A stretch of 64,000 nt of DNA from Eremophila alpestris peregrina (Eukaryota > Chordata > Aves > Passeriformes > Alaudidae), in NCBI GenBank assembly GCA_009792885.1, contig WMCF01000016.1, forward strand, positions 16,108,685 to 16,172,684, in the 5' to 3' direction. The notes below the pieces were generated by a model. The model did no database searches, was not told the DNA's origin, and saw only the letters and a list, made by a program, of their open reading frames with translations. Shown piece after piece: positions 33,801 through 45,800 of this stretch (positions within the stretch are counted from its first letter, which is position 1; every line of letters begins with the position of its first letter). Made by a program: the position numbers and the translations under genes.

Positions 33801-36800
33801 ATCAGCATCACCAAAGGGAGCTAACCCAGAACAGCCATTACCTCTCTGAGTCCCGGTCATATCTCAGTCGTTTCCTCTCTGGTGAATCCACCTGCTGGAA
33901 TTTCTCTCTCCAGTCATTTCCTTTGTCTTTATGCCTCCCCTTCACAACAGAAAGAGCAAAGTAAGTACAGGAGCTATGAAGGATTCAATGCTGCAGGAGA
34001 CTGGTCTGCATCCAGGTCTCATCCCATCCTCAGCTGGCTGGAAGGCTGTCCTGGGGACTCAACAAACACTGAATGCTCACATTCCAAGTACACTTACTCT
34101 ATTCAGGTGCCATCTGTTGGGCTGACCCAGACCTGTTGTTGCAGCCTTCCAGCTACCCCACCAGAGCAGCTCTGTGACCTTCCAAACAATAGACAGGTAC
34201 AGCTCCCCTGTCCCTGGCCAGGCAGCAGCAGCCCACACCCCCCACCAATTTTAGATGGAAAATTGTGTCCCACTTAGCTCAGAGCTGGCTTGCAGGACAA
34301 CAAAATCACACTCAGACCTTTCCGTGAGGAGCAAGATCTGCTCTTAGAAGTCACAGAACTACCTACAGGTCCCTGTGCAGATTGAGCCTACAGTTCACTT
34401 TTGGGAGGCATCTGATGCCTGGTGCCTAAGTGGATGCCTGCTGATACCTGCTGTATAGGTGGAGGGTCTCCTGGGACCACCACCCCCCAGTGCAGAAGCA
34501 CAAGCAGCTGCCTGCTCACCACCACAGACGCACCTCACGCTCTCTCTTCTCCAAATATGCCAGCTCCTGCTCAGATCGTTTAATCTTCATGTGAATCTCT
34601 AGGTTTTGCTGGAAGGAGGAAAAGAGAAGGCAGTGTCAAGCAGAGAACACAAGCTGTCAGGGTCATCTGCTCCACCCATAAGGAGCACAGGTAAAGCAGC
34701 ATGTTCTTATACCTGCACTATACCAGGCACAGCAATCTCTCCTGCAGCCCAGACTACCTGCTCTGCCACAGAGGTCTGGAGCCCCTCCTCCCTGCAGTAA
34801 GGAAGGCAACCAGTCCTATTTTAACCCATGTGCAGGTTGGCTCTCCTAAAAGCAAGAGCTGAAAGGCAGTGCAGAACATGGGGGTGCACGTGCCAAGTTC
34901 TAACCGCTCTCACACTTGTGTGTGCCAGCACCCCACTTTCCCCAAGGCTTAGCTGTCTCACTACAGCTTACAAAATCACACCTTGATGTTATAGCACTCC
35001 CATGGCAGGAACAAGCAGTTCACACAATGCTTTGAACAGAGCTTTGGGGGAACTTATCCTGCTACTGTGTCAATACCATCACAGCTCTTCCCACCCAACC
35101 ACTGCATTTGCAGCTCACAAAGCCACTAAGCCAACGGCAGCCCCCAGCTTCCCCCAGCTTCCCCATACCTTGTGCAGGTTGGAAAGCTGCTGATGCTTGA
35201 TGAGCACCTCCTTGTTGGGAAACTGCCTCCTGCACAGCAGGCAGGCCAGCTTGTTCCAGTCAGTCAGTTTGTCGTCGCTGACCTTGGCCTTGCGCGGCTG
35301 CTCCTCGCGCGGTGCCGGCGGGTGCGGGGCAGGCGGCAGCCACTGAGCCTGGGACTGCTCCTCCTCTTCCTCCTCCTCTTCATTGTCACTGTCTCCTCCA
35401 TACTCTCCCAGAAGTCCTATCAGAGGGTTCACCACCTTGGGCTGAGGGAAATGGAGAGAAGTGTGACTATTTGTAGCATCAAGCATGCCAGGCCAGCGGG
35501 GCTTTGCTTCCCCAACCCATCTCCCCATGACTCCTGTCTTAGTTCCAGTCCAAGAGGCAGAGTTGCTTCCCAGCAGCACAGGCAGGAACAGAGAGGAGCT
35601 GGCTGGCTTCTTTTCCTTCACACCACGTGGTGGAAGCCCTTCTGCTCTCTAGACAGGCCATGCTCTGGTGCCAGGTTTTTCCAACTTGCCACACACCTGA
35701 GAGCACAAGAAGCCAACCGAGGCAGTGGCTGTTTGGCAGCAAGCCGCTGTCACTCACTTCCTCTAGAAATGGAGATCAGTGAGATTTGGCCTTCTTCAGC
35801 CTGGAGGTGGCTGGAAGAGTTTTCTGCCTTAGGACTGGTCGAGTGAGATCCTGCTCGAATGCAGGTACCAAATTTCCCCAAGCTAGAAGCCCACAAACAA
35901 GGTCAGACTTAAAAAACAAACTGCTTCCCATCCCCAGCACTCCCTCCTCTGGCATGAGAAACATCTCTGGCACCTCTGGCACTCACAGTTGCAGCCAGGC
36001 TGTGCTGAGCCTCCCTAGAACTGTATCCAGGCTTAAACAGGTCTAAATACAATCCTATGGAGATACTTACTGGGGCTGCACTCTCTTCCTTTTTCACAGA
36101 AGGAGGTAAAGGTTTTTTAAAGACATCTTCTGCAGAGAACTTCTCCTCTCCAGTCTCAGTCTGAAACAGTCAAGATCAGCTGTGGAGACTGCCATAGCAT
36201 GGACTCAGAGCACACAACAGCTAAGCACTCATTCAAACAGGCCTTCAAGGAAACCAGGGGGTTGGCAGAAATAAGGTAGTGGTTTTGGTGGGAGACATTC
36301 CCATTCTGGGAATCCAGAGCTCTCCTGGAGCCATACTCATGATTTCAGTGACAGCTGCAGCAGCTCACCATGCTGTCCCAGCCCACCCCACTCTCACTCT
36401 CTGCTACACTCTGACAGTGGCCCCAGTCATGCCTCATACCAGTGAGGGAGCTGGAGCAGGGCCAGGTCACATCTGAGCACCTCTGTGTGTGCACAAAGGA
36501 CATGAAGACCAGGTTCAAAGCCACCCCCACTGCCAGACAACACTGATTTTCTCTGCTGTGACTGTGCCACAATATATGGCCAGGCTCAGCCAACATGGCA
36601 AGGTTTCCAAGATCTTCTTTATCCTGAACAGAGGGCACCAGAGACTGCAGTCAGCACTGCAACAGGATGAGCCTGAGATACTCAGCTGTGTGCTCAGCAG
36701 CACAGACAGCAGGCTTGGAAGAAGCTTCACTTTCACACATTTTACAGAGAACTGGGCTGGAGCCCTGGACAGGTTCCAATTTAGTGGCTCATGAGTTACT

Positions 36801-39800
36801 CATACTTGACCAAGGCAGACAAGTGTAACACCTTACCAGGCCTGTGCTCTCATCCTTCTTCATAGAAGGAGGCAATGGCTTTTTGAAGACATCTTCTGCA
36901 AAGAATCTCTCCTCTCCAGGCTCATTCTGAAAAATCCAAGACTGGGCATTAGGCCAGCAACAACACAGGTGTCAGAGAGCACACAGTGCAGCAAGGAAGC
37001 CACTTCTGAGCACCCATGGAAAACAGGCAAGTGGGAAAAATGACAGAATGATTTCTACTGGAGATGCTTTTACCCTCCATTCAGACAGAACCATGCTTCT
37101 CCTAGCTCAGTCTCCCTGGAAGCCTCCACACCCAATGACTCCTTGGCTGGCTTGTTACAGTCTCAGGGACAGTTACAGCCCTCAAGTCCCAGGTGCCCAG
37201 GACTGGTCATGCCACTGAGCATATTCAGACCAAGAGGCAAGGAAGAACACAGTTTCTGCTTTGGTGTCTAAATCACTTCGACCAACTCTCCTGGCCCTGT
37301 CAGTATCACAGCCCAGGGCTGTGCTCAAACTCCACTTCAGGCAGCAAACTCCCAACCAGCAGCTCCCACACTGGGATTTGCTTACTGGGAAAAGCAGTGA
37401 AGGGCACTGTCCTGAGACTGATGGGGGGCAGAAACTGCAGTTAGGGGAGAGCTGAGTCTCCATCATCACCTGACTTGGTGTGTTTAAACATCTCTGCCAG
37501 TTTTTTGTTGTTCCTATTACAATAGTTGGGTGCTTACAGCAGCGTGAGTGAAACTCGTCTCAGTAACCTGGATGTGTCTGAATCCTTCACCATAAGGAAG
37601 GGATGCAAAACCCTCGATTTTATGTAAGGAAAGAAAAATTTCAGGAACTTACTCCCTGGCTGGACAACCACCATGTTCCTTTCTGGTTGTTGACCCCACT
37701 GCCTTCTCTCACTGTCCCTTCCTTTTTGAATCCTCTACTTCCTCTCTATTTTCTAACCTCTCTTCCCTTAGCCTCCTGGCCTCAGGTCATTCTGATGCCT
37801 GGAGGGAGTTACCTTAGCAGAAGCACTTTTCCCTTTGTCCTTTTTGTCCCTGTTGTCCCTGCTGTGTGGCTCCTTCCTGTCACTTGTCCGTTCTGGGCTC
37901 CCGTGCCGCCGCCTTCTGCTCTCCGTCGGGGGTGAGGAGGGCTCCCGGTCTATTGTGACTTCCCTCTGAAAGAGGCATTAGGAGCAGGCTTAGCCCAACC
38001 CCTGCAGTCTTCTTACTGGGCTGCTTGTCCCTGCTGAGCTGGGGAGACCAGCACAGTAAGAAGGGACTGCAGAGGGCAAAGGCTGCAGAACTTTGCTAGG
38101 GCAGGAAACAGCTGACCACAGCCAGATCACGAGAGCACTGCCCTGCTCTCCCACAGCATGGACATCCCCAGGATCATGGAAACAAGATTATAGTTCAGAA
38201 AATCTCTGCTGATGGCTCTTTTTTGGCATCCTTACAGCTATTGCTGGCTAGGGTTGAGAAGCAAAGAGACCACAGATGAAAACAGAGCTCTGCTGTCCAT
38301 TCTTTCTTACAGTCACATATCACATGCTTACACAAAATGTAGCTATGATGCTCTGCCTGTAAGTCTACTCAAGGAAAAGCAGACCAAAAACCCTCCAAAG
38401 GCAGGGCTTCAGAGGCCAGAGGTGGCTGCAGCTGGTTCAACACACAGCTAATGGGTTCCTAGCCTCCCATTAAGTTGATATTTGGCAATGTGCATCCCTT
38501 TCACACACGTCAGAAGACAGAGTGAAAGACACAAAGCTGCCTCTGTACTGCCTTATGCTGGCTTATCTTCAGGATCTGGCTGCAAAATCCCTCCAGAGAA
38601 AAACAGTTTGTAAGAACATGTTGCATGTAAAGCTTCCTTCCCATGCACTCACCTGAGTTCTAGGGTCATAGTATGTCCCAGCTATGGGATCATAGTAATT
38701 CCCAGTGTCAGGATCATAAATGTATGTGGATACATCTGACGGTGCTGAAGAGAGAGACAAGAGTTAGCACCACAGCCTTCCAAAAGCACAACTTGCCTTC
38801 TACAAAGACTGAAGCATGAACAAACATTACACTGGTGAAAAGATCAAGAACAGGAACGAATTTTTTTTTTCTCCTAGCAAGAGAGGTATGAGTATCTTCA
38901 CATCACTTGACATACACAATCTTTTCCCTAAGGAGTAAGAGGGGTGATAAGTTTTCACAATTCTGGTTAAGACTCTGGCAAAACTTCCACATCAAAACAG
39001 ATTTATAGGAGCTGTGCTGAGATCACAAGACCACAACACTTGGTCATGAAATTCAGTAATTTCCCTAAGAATGGGGTAATGAGTATCTACATCCACCCAC
39101 TCCTGTGAACAAGGAAAAGCTGTTCTCTCTCAATCCTGTTTAAAGTGATGACACTCCCCTCATCCCGTCCACCCCACCAGTGCATGAAAGCTCCTGAGAA
39201 GAAAAGGGAGTGAACTATTTCTACAGGAAAAGCCAAAGGCCTGAGGGGTAGTAGGCAAATCAGGAGTGAAATCAGTAAAACAATCAGGAGTGCTCTTCCA
39301 GCTACTGGCATTGCTGCATCAAGTGTATTTTCTTCTGTCTTCTCTAGTAACTGCCAGGCTGATTTTATCCCATCAGTTTTCCACAACAAGGAAAAACAGG
39401 CATCAAGTTTCCTTTATCTGCATGTAGTTTCACACAGTGAGAATAGAGAGAAACACATCATCAGATAGGAAAATGTGACTAAACAAAGTTGGCAAAGGAA
39501 CTCACAAGTGGGTGTAGCAAACAAACCTACTCTTAGCCTTTAAAAATATTTTTGGGCTGATTTCTACATGTCAGTGCCCTTTTAAGGAAGAAAAGTCTCC
39601 ACAGTAGGAGTGAAGCAGAGTTTAACTTACACTGTGCTCTGGTGCGTCTCTGTGATTCGCCACCCCTCCTGTCTCTCATGCCCCTTCTGCCCTGGAGTAA
39701 GTGAACAACACAAACAAATCAGAGACTCTTTAACAAACAGATTGTTTCTCCTCCTTCTTGACAGGCCCAAAGTTCAAGAGAAGGGCTCATTTAGCCATTC

Positions 39801-42800
39801 TAAACAGAGCACAAGCAGACACAGCTTTTCATCTACAGAGCAAGGGCCAGTGCCACAAAGCACGAGATCTCTGCAGCTTCCATGAGAGGCGCTCACAGCA
39901 ATCCAAAAGGAATCCTTCCCCCCATCCCCACATGGGAAGAGTCCTGTAGTCTAGTAACAAACACTAAAGTGACATTCACTCTGGGAACTGAGATCAGTCA
40001 TCAGTGAAATCACTCTGTAAAGTGTGGCATCAAGCAACCCAGCCCAGAACTTCCTCCAGCAGCACTGACTTGCACTTCTATGCACATGATAAACAGTATG
40101 AGGGGCAGAGCAGCAGTGGGCATATTTAAGCATTATCACCCCATCTTCAAATGTGGTAAAATGTGTTCTGCAGTATTTCAGCAGCCCACAGAGCAAAAGC
40201 CTAACACAGCCCAGCCCATCACCCCCCAGTGCTCCCTCCCTTTAAGCAACCTGCAGGGAAGCTGTGCAGACCTACCGGGCCATAGTAAGAATTGCCACCG
40301 TGCTCCCCATAGTCATTCCTGCTGAAATAAAGGTTGCAAGTTAATGGCAACTTGGTTTTACATTAACCTCAGTATATTCAAAATGATCAGCAGGACCAAT
40401 AAAGGCAGAAAGATCATCTTTTCTGGCCACATGTTGGACTGTGTCCATCCCAGGATACAGACTTGGCAAACCACTGTCTCCACAAGAAATATGACTCCGC
40501 TGAGTCTACTAAGATGAATCTGTCCACAGGTTTTTTAAAAAACTGAATCCACTAATTCCTCCAGAATGGGATTTGATGGCTGGACAACAAGATGCATTAT
40601 GATCACTAATCCCATTCTGCTCACTCTCTGAAGCTTCTTCAAGCTTCAGTGCCTTCACTTCTCCAACACATTTTTTGGTTGTAGGAACATCTGTGCTAAA
40701 GCCCATGGCAAACTTGAAGCACCTGCTCTGACAACAGAGTTCTAGCCTCACTGCACAGCACTGACCACCCCAGTGCCTCATCTGTCTGTACCTTCTCCTC
40801 CCTGTAGCAAGATTCACTTCCAACGTACGCCCATCAATGCAGATCGGGGGATCCAGGTTCTGCAGTATCTTTAGCAACCTCAGTGCCTCCTGTAAAAGGA
40901 AAAAGAATGTCACTTTCCATGAGAAGGACACAGCACATTTTCCAAATCCAGTCTGCCTGAAAGGAATGTTTTGTGCTCAGCAGGACAAGAAAAACAACAC
41001 TAAATATTAGTCTAAGTGTCAGTGAAGGGTATTTAGGATGCAACAAAAGGGATAAATGCAACATGAGGTTCTCAGCTTGTCCTATGACCACTTACAGCAG
41101 CCAGCTGGGGACAGCATTCTCCTAGGGCTGCCAGACAGTGCAGCACTGTGGCTGCTGCTGCTCCAGTATTTTGGTAAACACTCTCTGGACCAACATCAAA
41201 GAACAGCTATGGAGTCTGGGAGCCACCCAGACACAGAAAATGCAAACTCTCCAACATGGGACAGTCTGTTAATTGAGATTCTTGCCTTCTACAAACAAAA
41301 ACGATTGGATTCAAGTTCTCTGCAAACAAAATAGCTATGTAAGAACTGTTCAAGTTTCAAGTGTCTAAAAAGAAATGTACTGAGGTGAGAAACTCAATCA
41401 GTGTCACAGCTTGTGACAACAATCAATCTTTGACTCCTAAAGTCAGAGAAAACAGCTAATTCTCATTCCTGGTCAGACAAGCAGAAGAGGACTCACAGCA
41501 CAGCAGCCTCACAAGTACAGAGATTTCTTGTATTTCTGTGGTTTCTCTACTTCTCCAGATATCAGATGCCAACAGAAGGGAGCATGTAAAAGCAGGAAAC
41601 TACTTACAGCATGGGATTCCAGCTCGATGAAGCCATAGGTCTGCCCCATCCGCCCAGCCTTGTTCTTCATGATGCGCACGCTGGACGTGGACAGACGCAC
41701 GTAGGGAGCCAGCAGCCCCACAATCACCTCCGGCGGGGTGAACCGAGTGATCCGCTTCAGGATGATTGCTGGAGACACAACCAGGGAGGTGGCCCAGGAA
41801 GAGATCATAGTGAAAAAAAGGTAATTTAGAAACAAGTTTTCTGTGACTAAACTCACTCAAAGCAAGAGCACAGCTTCTTGCAGTCAAGTCTCAAAGCCAT
41901 TGCTTTTTTCTCTCCACCTTGCAAGGTGCTCCAGTTATCACCTCCAATTGCTAACCTTCCTTCCCAGAAAACAGAGAACAAAGTAGCCCATTCTGAGAAC
42001 TCAGCCCAGGGTACCTGCTGGCCCAAAAGACTTTTGAAGCTGTGCTAAGTTAACTGCACACCCTAAAGCCAGCTCAGCCTGAATTAATTTTCCTAGAGGC
42101 AATTTGTCAGCACCTTTGGAGCTGGACAGCCCTCTATTACTCTATGCCACGGATTTGCTCAACACAGAAATAGCCTCTAGAGGTTTTAGTGAAATGCTGC
42201 CCTTTCTGCAGACAGCCTCATGGAGTGCAAGCAAGAGGAATCCAAAACTTTGTGTCACCCACTTCTGCTTCCTCCACCATCTGGTGGCGTGGCTTCCTCT
42301 GCTTCCCTCTGAGAGGGCGGCTCCTGCTGCCGGTCCATGTCCCTTCTCTTCTCCTGGGAAGGCCGACGCTCTCTCCCTTCATCTCTCTTCCTGGGCTCCT
42401 GTTCCTGAGGCTCACATTCCTGCTGTGGAGCAGGAACTGAGGGTTGCAGAGGCTGCTTTGGAGATCCTGGTTGTACTGATGATTCTTGTTCAGGTGTTTC
42501 AAGCTTTGTCTCTGCTGTTATAGAGGAGAAATGAACTGGTTTCACATAAGAATGTTTTGGCAGGTATTTTTTTTTCTCCTATTTTCTGGCCCTTGCAGCA
42601 GTGCTCCTTATAAAAGGCCAACCTGTATGCATGTTTGCATATCCACTATCTTAACACTTGGCAGACACAAGGTTTATTCAGGTACTGTCATCCTTCCATT
42701 GCCTTGTTTTGTGGTGGGCTGCTTTACACAACTTTTCTAGTCAGAGACAAGAGGCTTTTTGGCCTCCTTTTAGGATTGGCTCTTGCCTGAACAAACAAGA

Positions 42801-45800
42801 ATCAGGGATGGATTTAACACATTCCTTCCATGTCCAGGACATCCTATATGGCAGTGATATCCTTACTATCCACGATGTATTCCTGATCATCCACAGCCAA
42901 ACAGTATCAACTAGTAACTGTCACCCTGTTTATATGCTAGAGGAAAACTGGGTTCAGACTCCCCTGAGAGAAACATATCCATAATACAGTCACAGATTTT
43001 ATCAGAGGTCCACTGACCACAGCTGAGGCAGAAACAATGTGGGAACACCATGCCCCCCCAGTGTATGCCATTCAGAGAACAGAAACCCCAATAAGTTTCT
43101 GTTCTCTGAATGGCCTGGCTTTACTGCAGAAGAGATCCCTACCTGAGCTTCTAACACTGCTGGAAAGGGAAGCCAAACCTGTGAGGCTGCAAAGGCAGAT
43201 ACCACCAGCCCAGCAGCTGCTGCTGAAACCTCATCCCACAAAGAGAAGCAAATGAGGGTGCAAGAAGTGGCACAGGGAAGGTTCCCTCTTTAATGTCCCT
43301 GAGAGCAAGTCCCTGCTCTCATTCTGTTTGGGCAGTAGGCAGCAGGGCAGAACACACAACGATTTTGCACACAACAGTTGGGAAAGCTGCACAGTGCCTT
43401 GCTTGGCTGCCAGCACAGCTCACCTGAGACAGGCTTGTAGTCATTTGTCTGCAGTTTGTTGACTGCAGGGTTTTGGCTACAGAACCTCATGTAAAATTTG
43501 CACATGAAACCAGTTTGTACCTGCAGCTGTGAAAACTGTTTGTGCAAATCACACAGACATGAGCACAACCCTAGAGATGGGGAGGGCAACTCTCTTACTG
43601 AATTCTTGCTCAGCCAACGTGTCTTCTCCCTCAGCACCACCTCTGGACTCTGGACCTGCTCTGCTCCCTGTAAGAGAGGCACACTTAAGTCCATTTCATA
43701 ACCATCAGTCACAAAGCATGCCAGAACTCATACAAAGCTGCAAAAACCACTGTAAATGCCTGGACAGTTGCTTTGTTTCACCCAGTCATAGAGAGCTTAC
43801 CTTATTGCACACTTTCCCAAGAAAAGCAGGTCAGTAAGAAGCACTCACTACAATCTGTCTTCACAGCAGCTTAAAGGTTCTGTTTAATTTGCTCCTAGAC
43901 AATTTCATTACAACCCACAGCTGTGTTGGGCCAGCTGTGTGAATTCTGCCTTCACAAAAGACGCTGTTTCAGTAAACAGAGATCTGTGCATCAGCAGTTG
44001 ATGTATTGCCCTTCTGCCTGGGGCAGGAGGGCAATACATAGAAATCTGCTCAAAGATGCAGAGCCAAGGCTTAAACAGTGGCTGGAATGCACAGGCAGTG
44101 CCAGAGGAGAGTGGAGGACTCACTCGTGGCACTGCGGCCCCTGGTGCAGGACCCAGGGATGGTGAAGGTAGGCACAGCCATCATCCCAAAGAAATCAGTT
44201 CCTCAAGGAAGCATGTTTTGGCTCTTGTGCCCTCCCAACCCAGAAATCAGAGGTGCTTGGTGGGGTGAGGAGAAGGTCCTGGAGAATTCTTCTCATGCAT
44301 TTTTTACAGCCAGCACGGTGAGTTCAGCAATTCCAATCCTGGATTCACCTCTAATCTCCTCTCCCAAGAACAAGTGATAGGACAAATGGAAATAGTCTCA
44401 AGTTGCCTTGAGGGTGCTTTAGATTAGATAGGGAAAATTTCTTGACCAAAAGGGTGATCAAGCATTGGAACAGGCTGCCCTGGGAAGTGATAGAATTACC
44501 AACTCTGGAAGTGTTCAAAAAACCTGTAGATGTGGTGCTCAGAGAAATGGACTAGTGGTTGGACTTGATTACAGAGGTCCTTTCCAACCTTAAGGATTCC
44601 ATGATTCTGTGATTCAATTTGAGAGTCTCAAAAGTGATGCAAATCTGAGAGTCCCTGAGTGACACTAAAACCATGCAGCTGCATCTCCCAAGGAAGGTGA
44701 GTTGAGGGGAAGCCATCTCACCTACAGCTCACAGTCCCAGAGGACACACAGCTGTAACTCCCTGGATGAAAGGACAATACCAGACAACAGGAGGGAAAGG
44801 CTGTGGGCACTATGGCACTTCTCCACCAAGCCTTACAGGAGCAGAGAACCTAACAGCGACCCATTGCATGGAACATCTTCAGTGTGGACAGGCAAAAAGC
44901 GTGAAGCCAAACTAAAAATCCTCCCACACAATGCTCAGTTAGTCCACCAATAAGGATGCCATCAGAAACCAGAAGAGAAACTTACTTGTCCAGGGTGGAT
45001 GAAACTTTTAATCAACCAAGCTCAGGGGACCACATATACTCACCATCTCTCGGGAGCTTGCAATAGGAACAGGAAGATCTGTAGCCCACAGTACACACCT
45101 TACACTGCAATGGAAGATGAACAGCATGAGGAAGCTGTGTTTTGAAGGCAGTGGGTACAACCTGCTCCAGAATTCCAGACTCTGCAGCGTGCTTTCAGAA
45201 AGTAGCAGCCATGAAAAAGTTACAGTGATGGGGAGTGACAGCACGGGCCTTTGCTGGAATTGCAAGTAAATGTTCATATGACTCACAGCTGGGTTTGCCT
45301 TGGGAACAGGACTTTCACACAACTTCTGAGCACACATTTATTCACTAGTCCTTGAGATGGGACCCTTCCCCCTCTCAAGTGATGCTGGATCAAAAGCTCC
45401 CTGCTAGGCACAATGCGCATTCAAAGGGTCCAAAGTTACCTTGGTGTTCTCTAACCTGAACTCACCCCTCAAGCAGTGACGAAGTCCTTATCTGAGCTGA
45501 ACTGTAGACACTGATGTAATTTGGGGAGTTAATGATGAGGTCTGCTAACCAAGAGGCAGAATTGTAAAGGCTTGGATGGTTATCTCACCTAGAGCCACTG
45601 TGGGGAGAGCCAACTGTCCCATTTTCACAGCCCTCTCCAAACACAGCGCTCCTGACTTCCTCCTTAAGCTTTTTGCAAATGCACTGCTTTTGTTTCATAG
45701 CAATTTCTTCCTATGACTGAAGCCTTGTGGATGCTCTGGGGCACAAGACAGCTCCTTCATGCCATGGCTACACCAGCAAAAGTGGAGACATACAGTGCAG

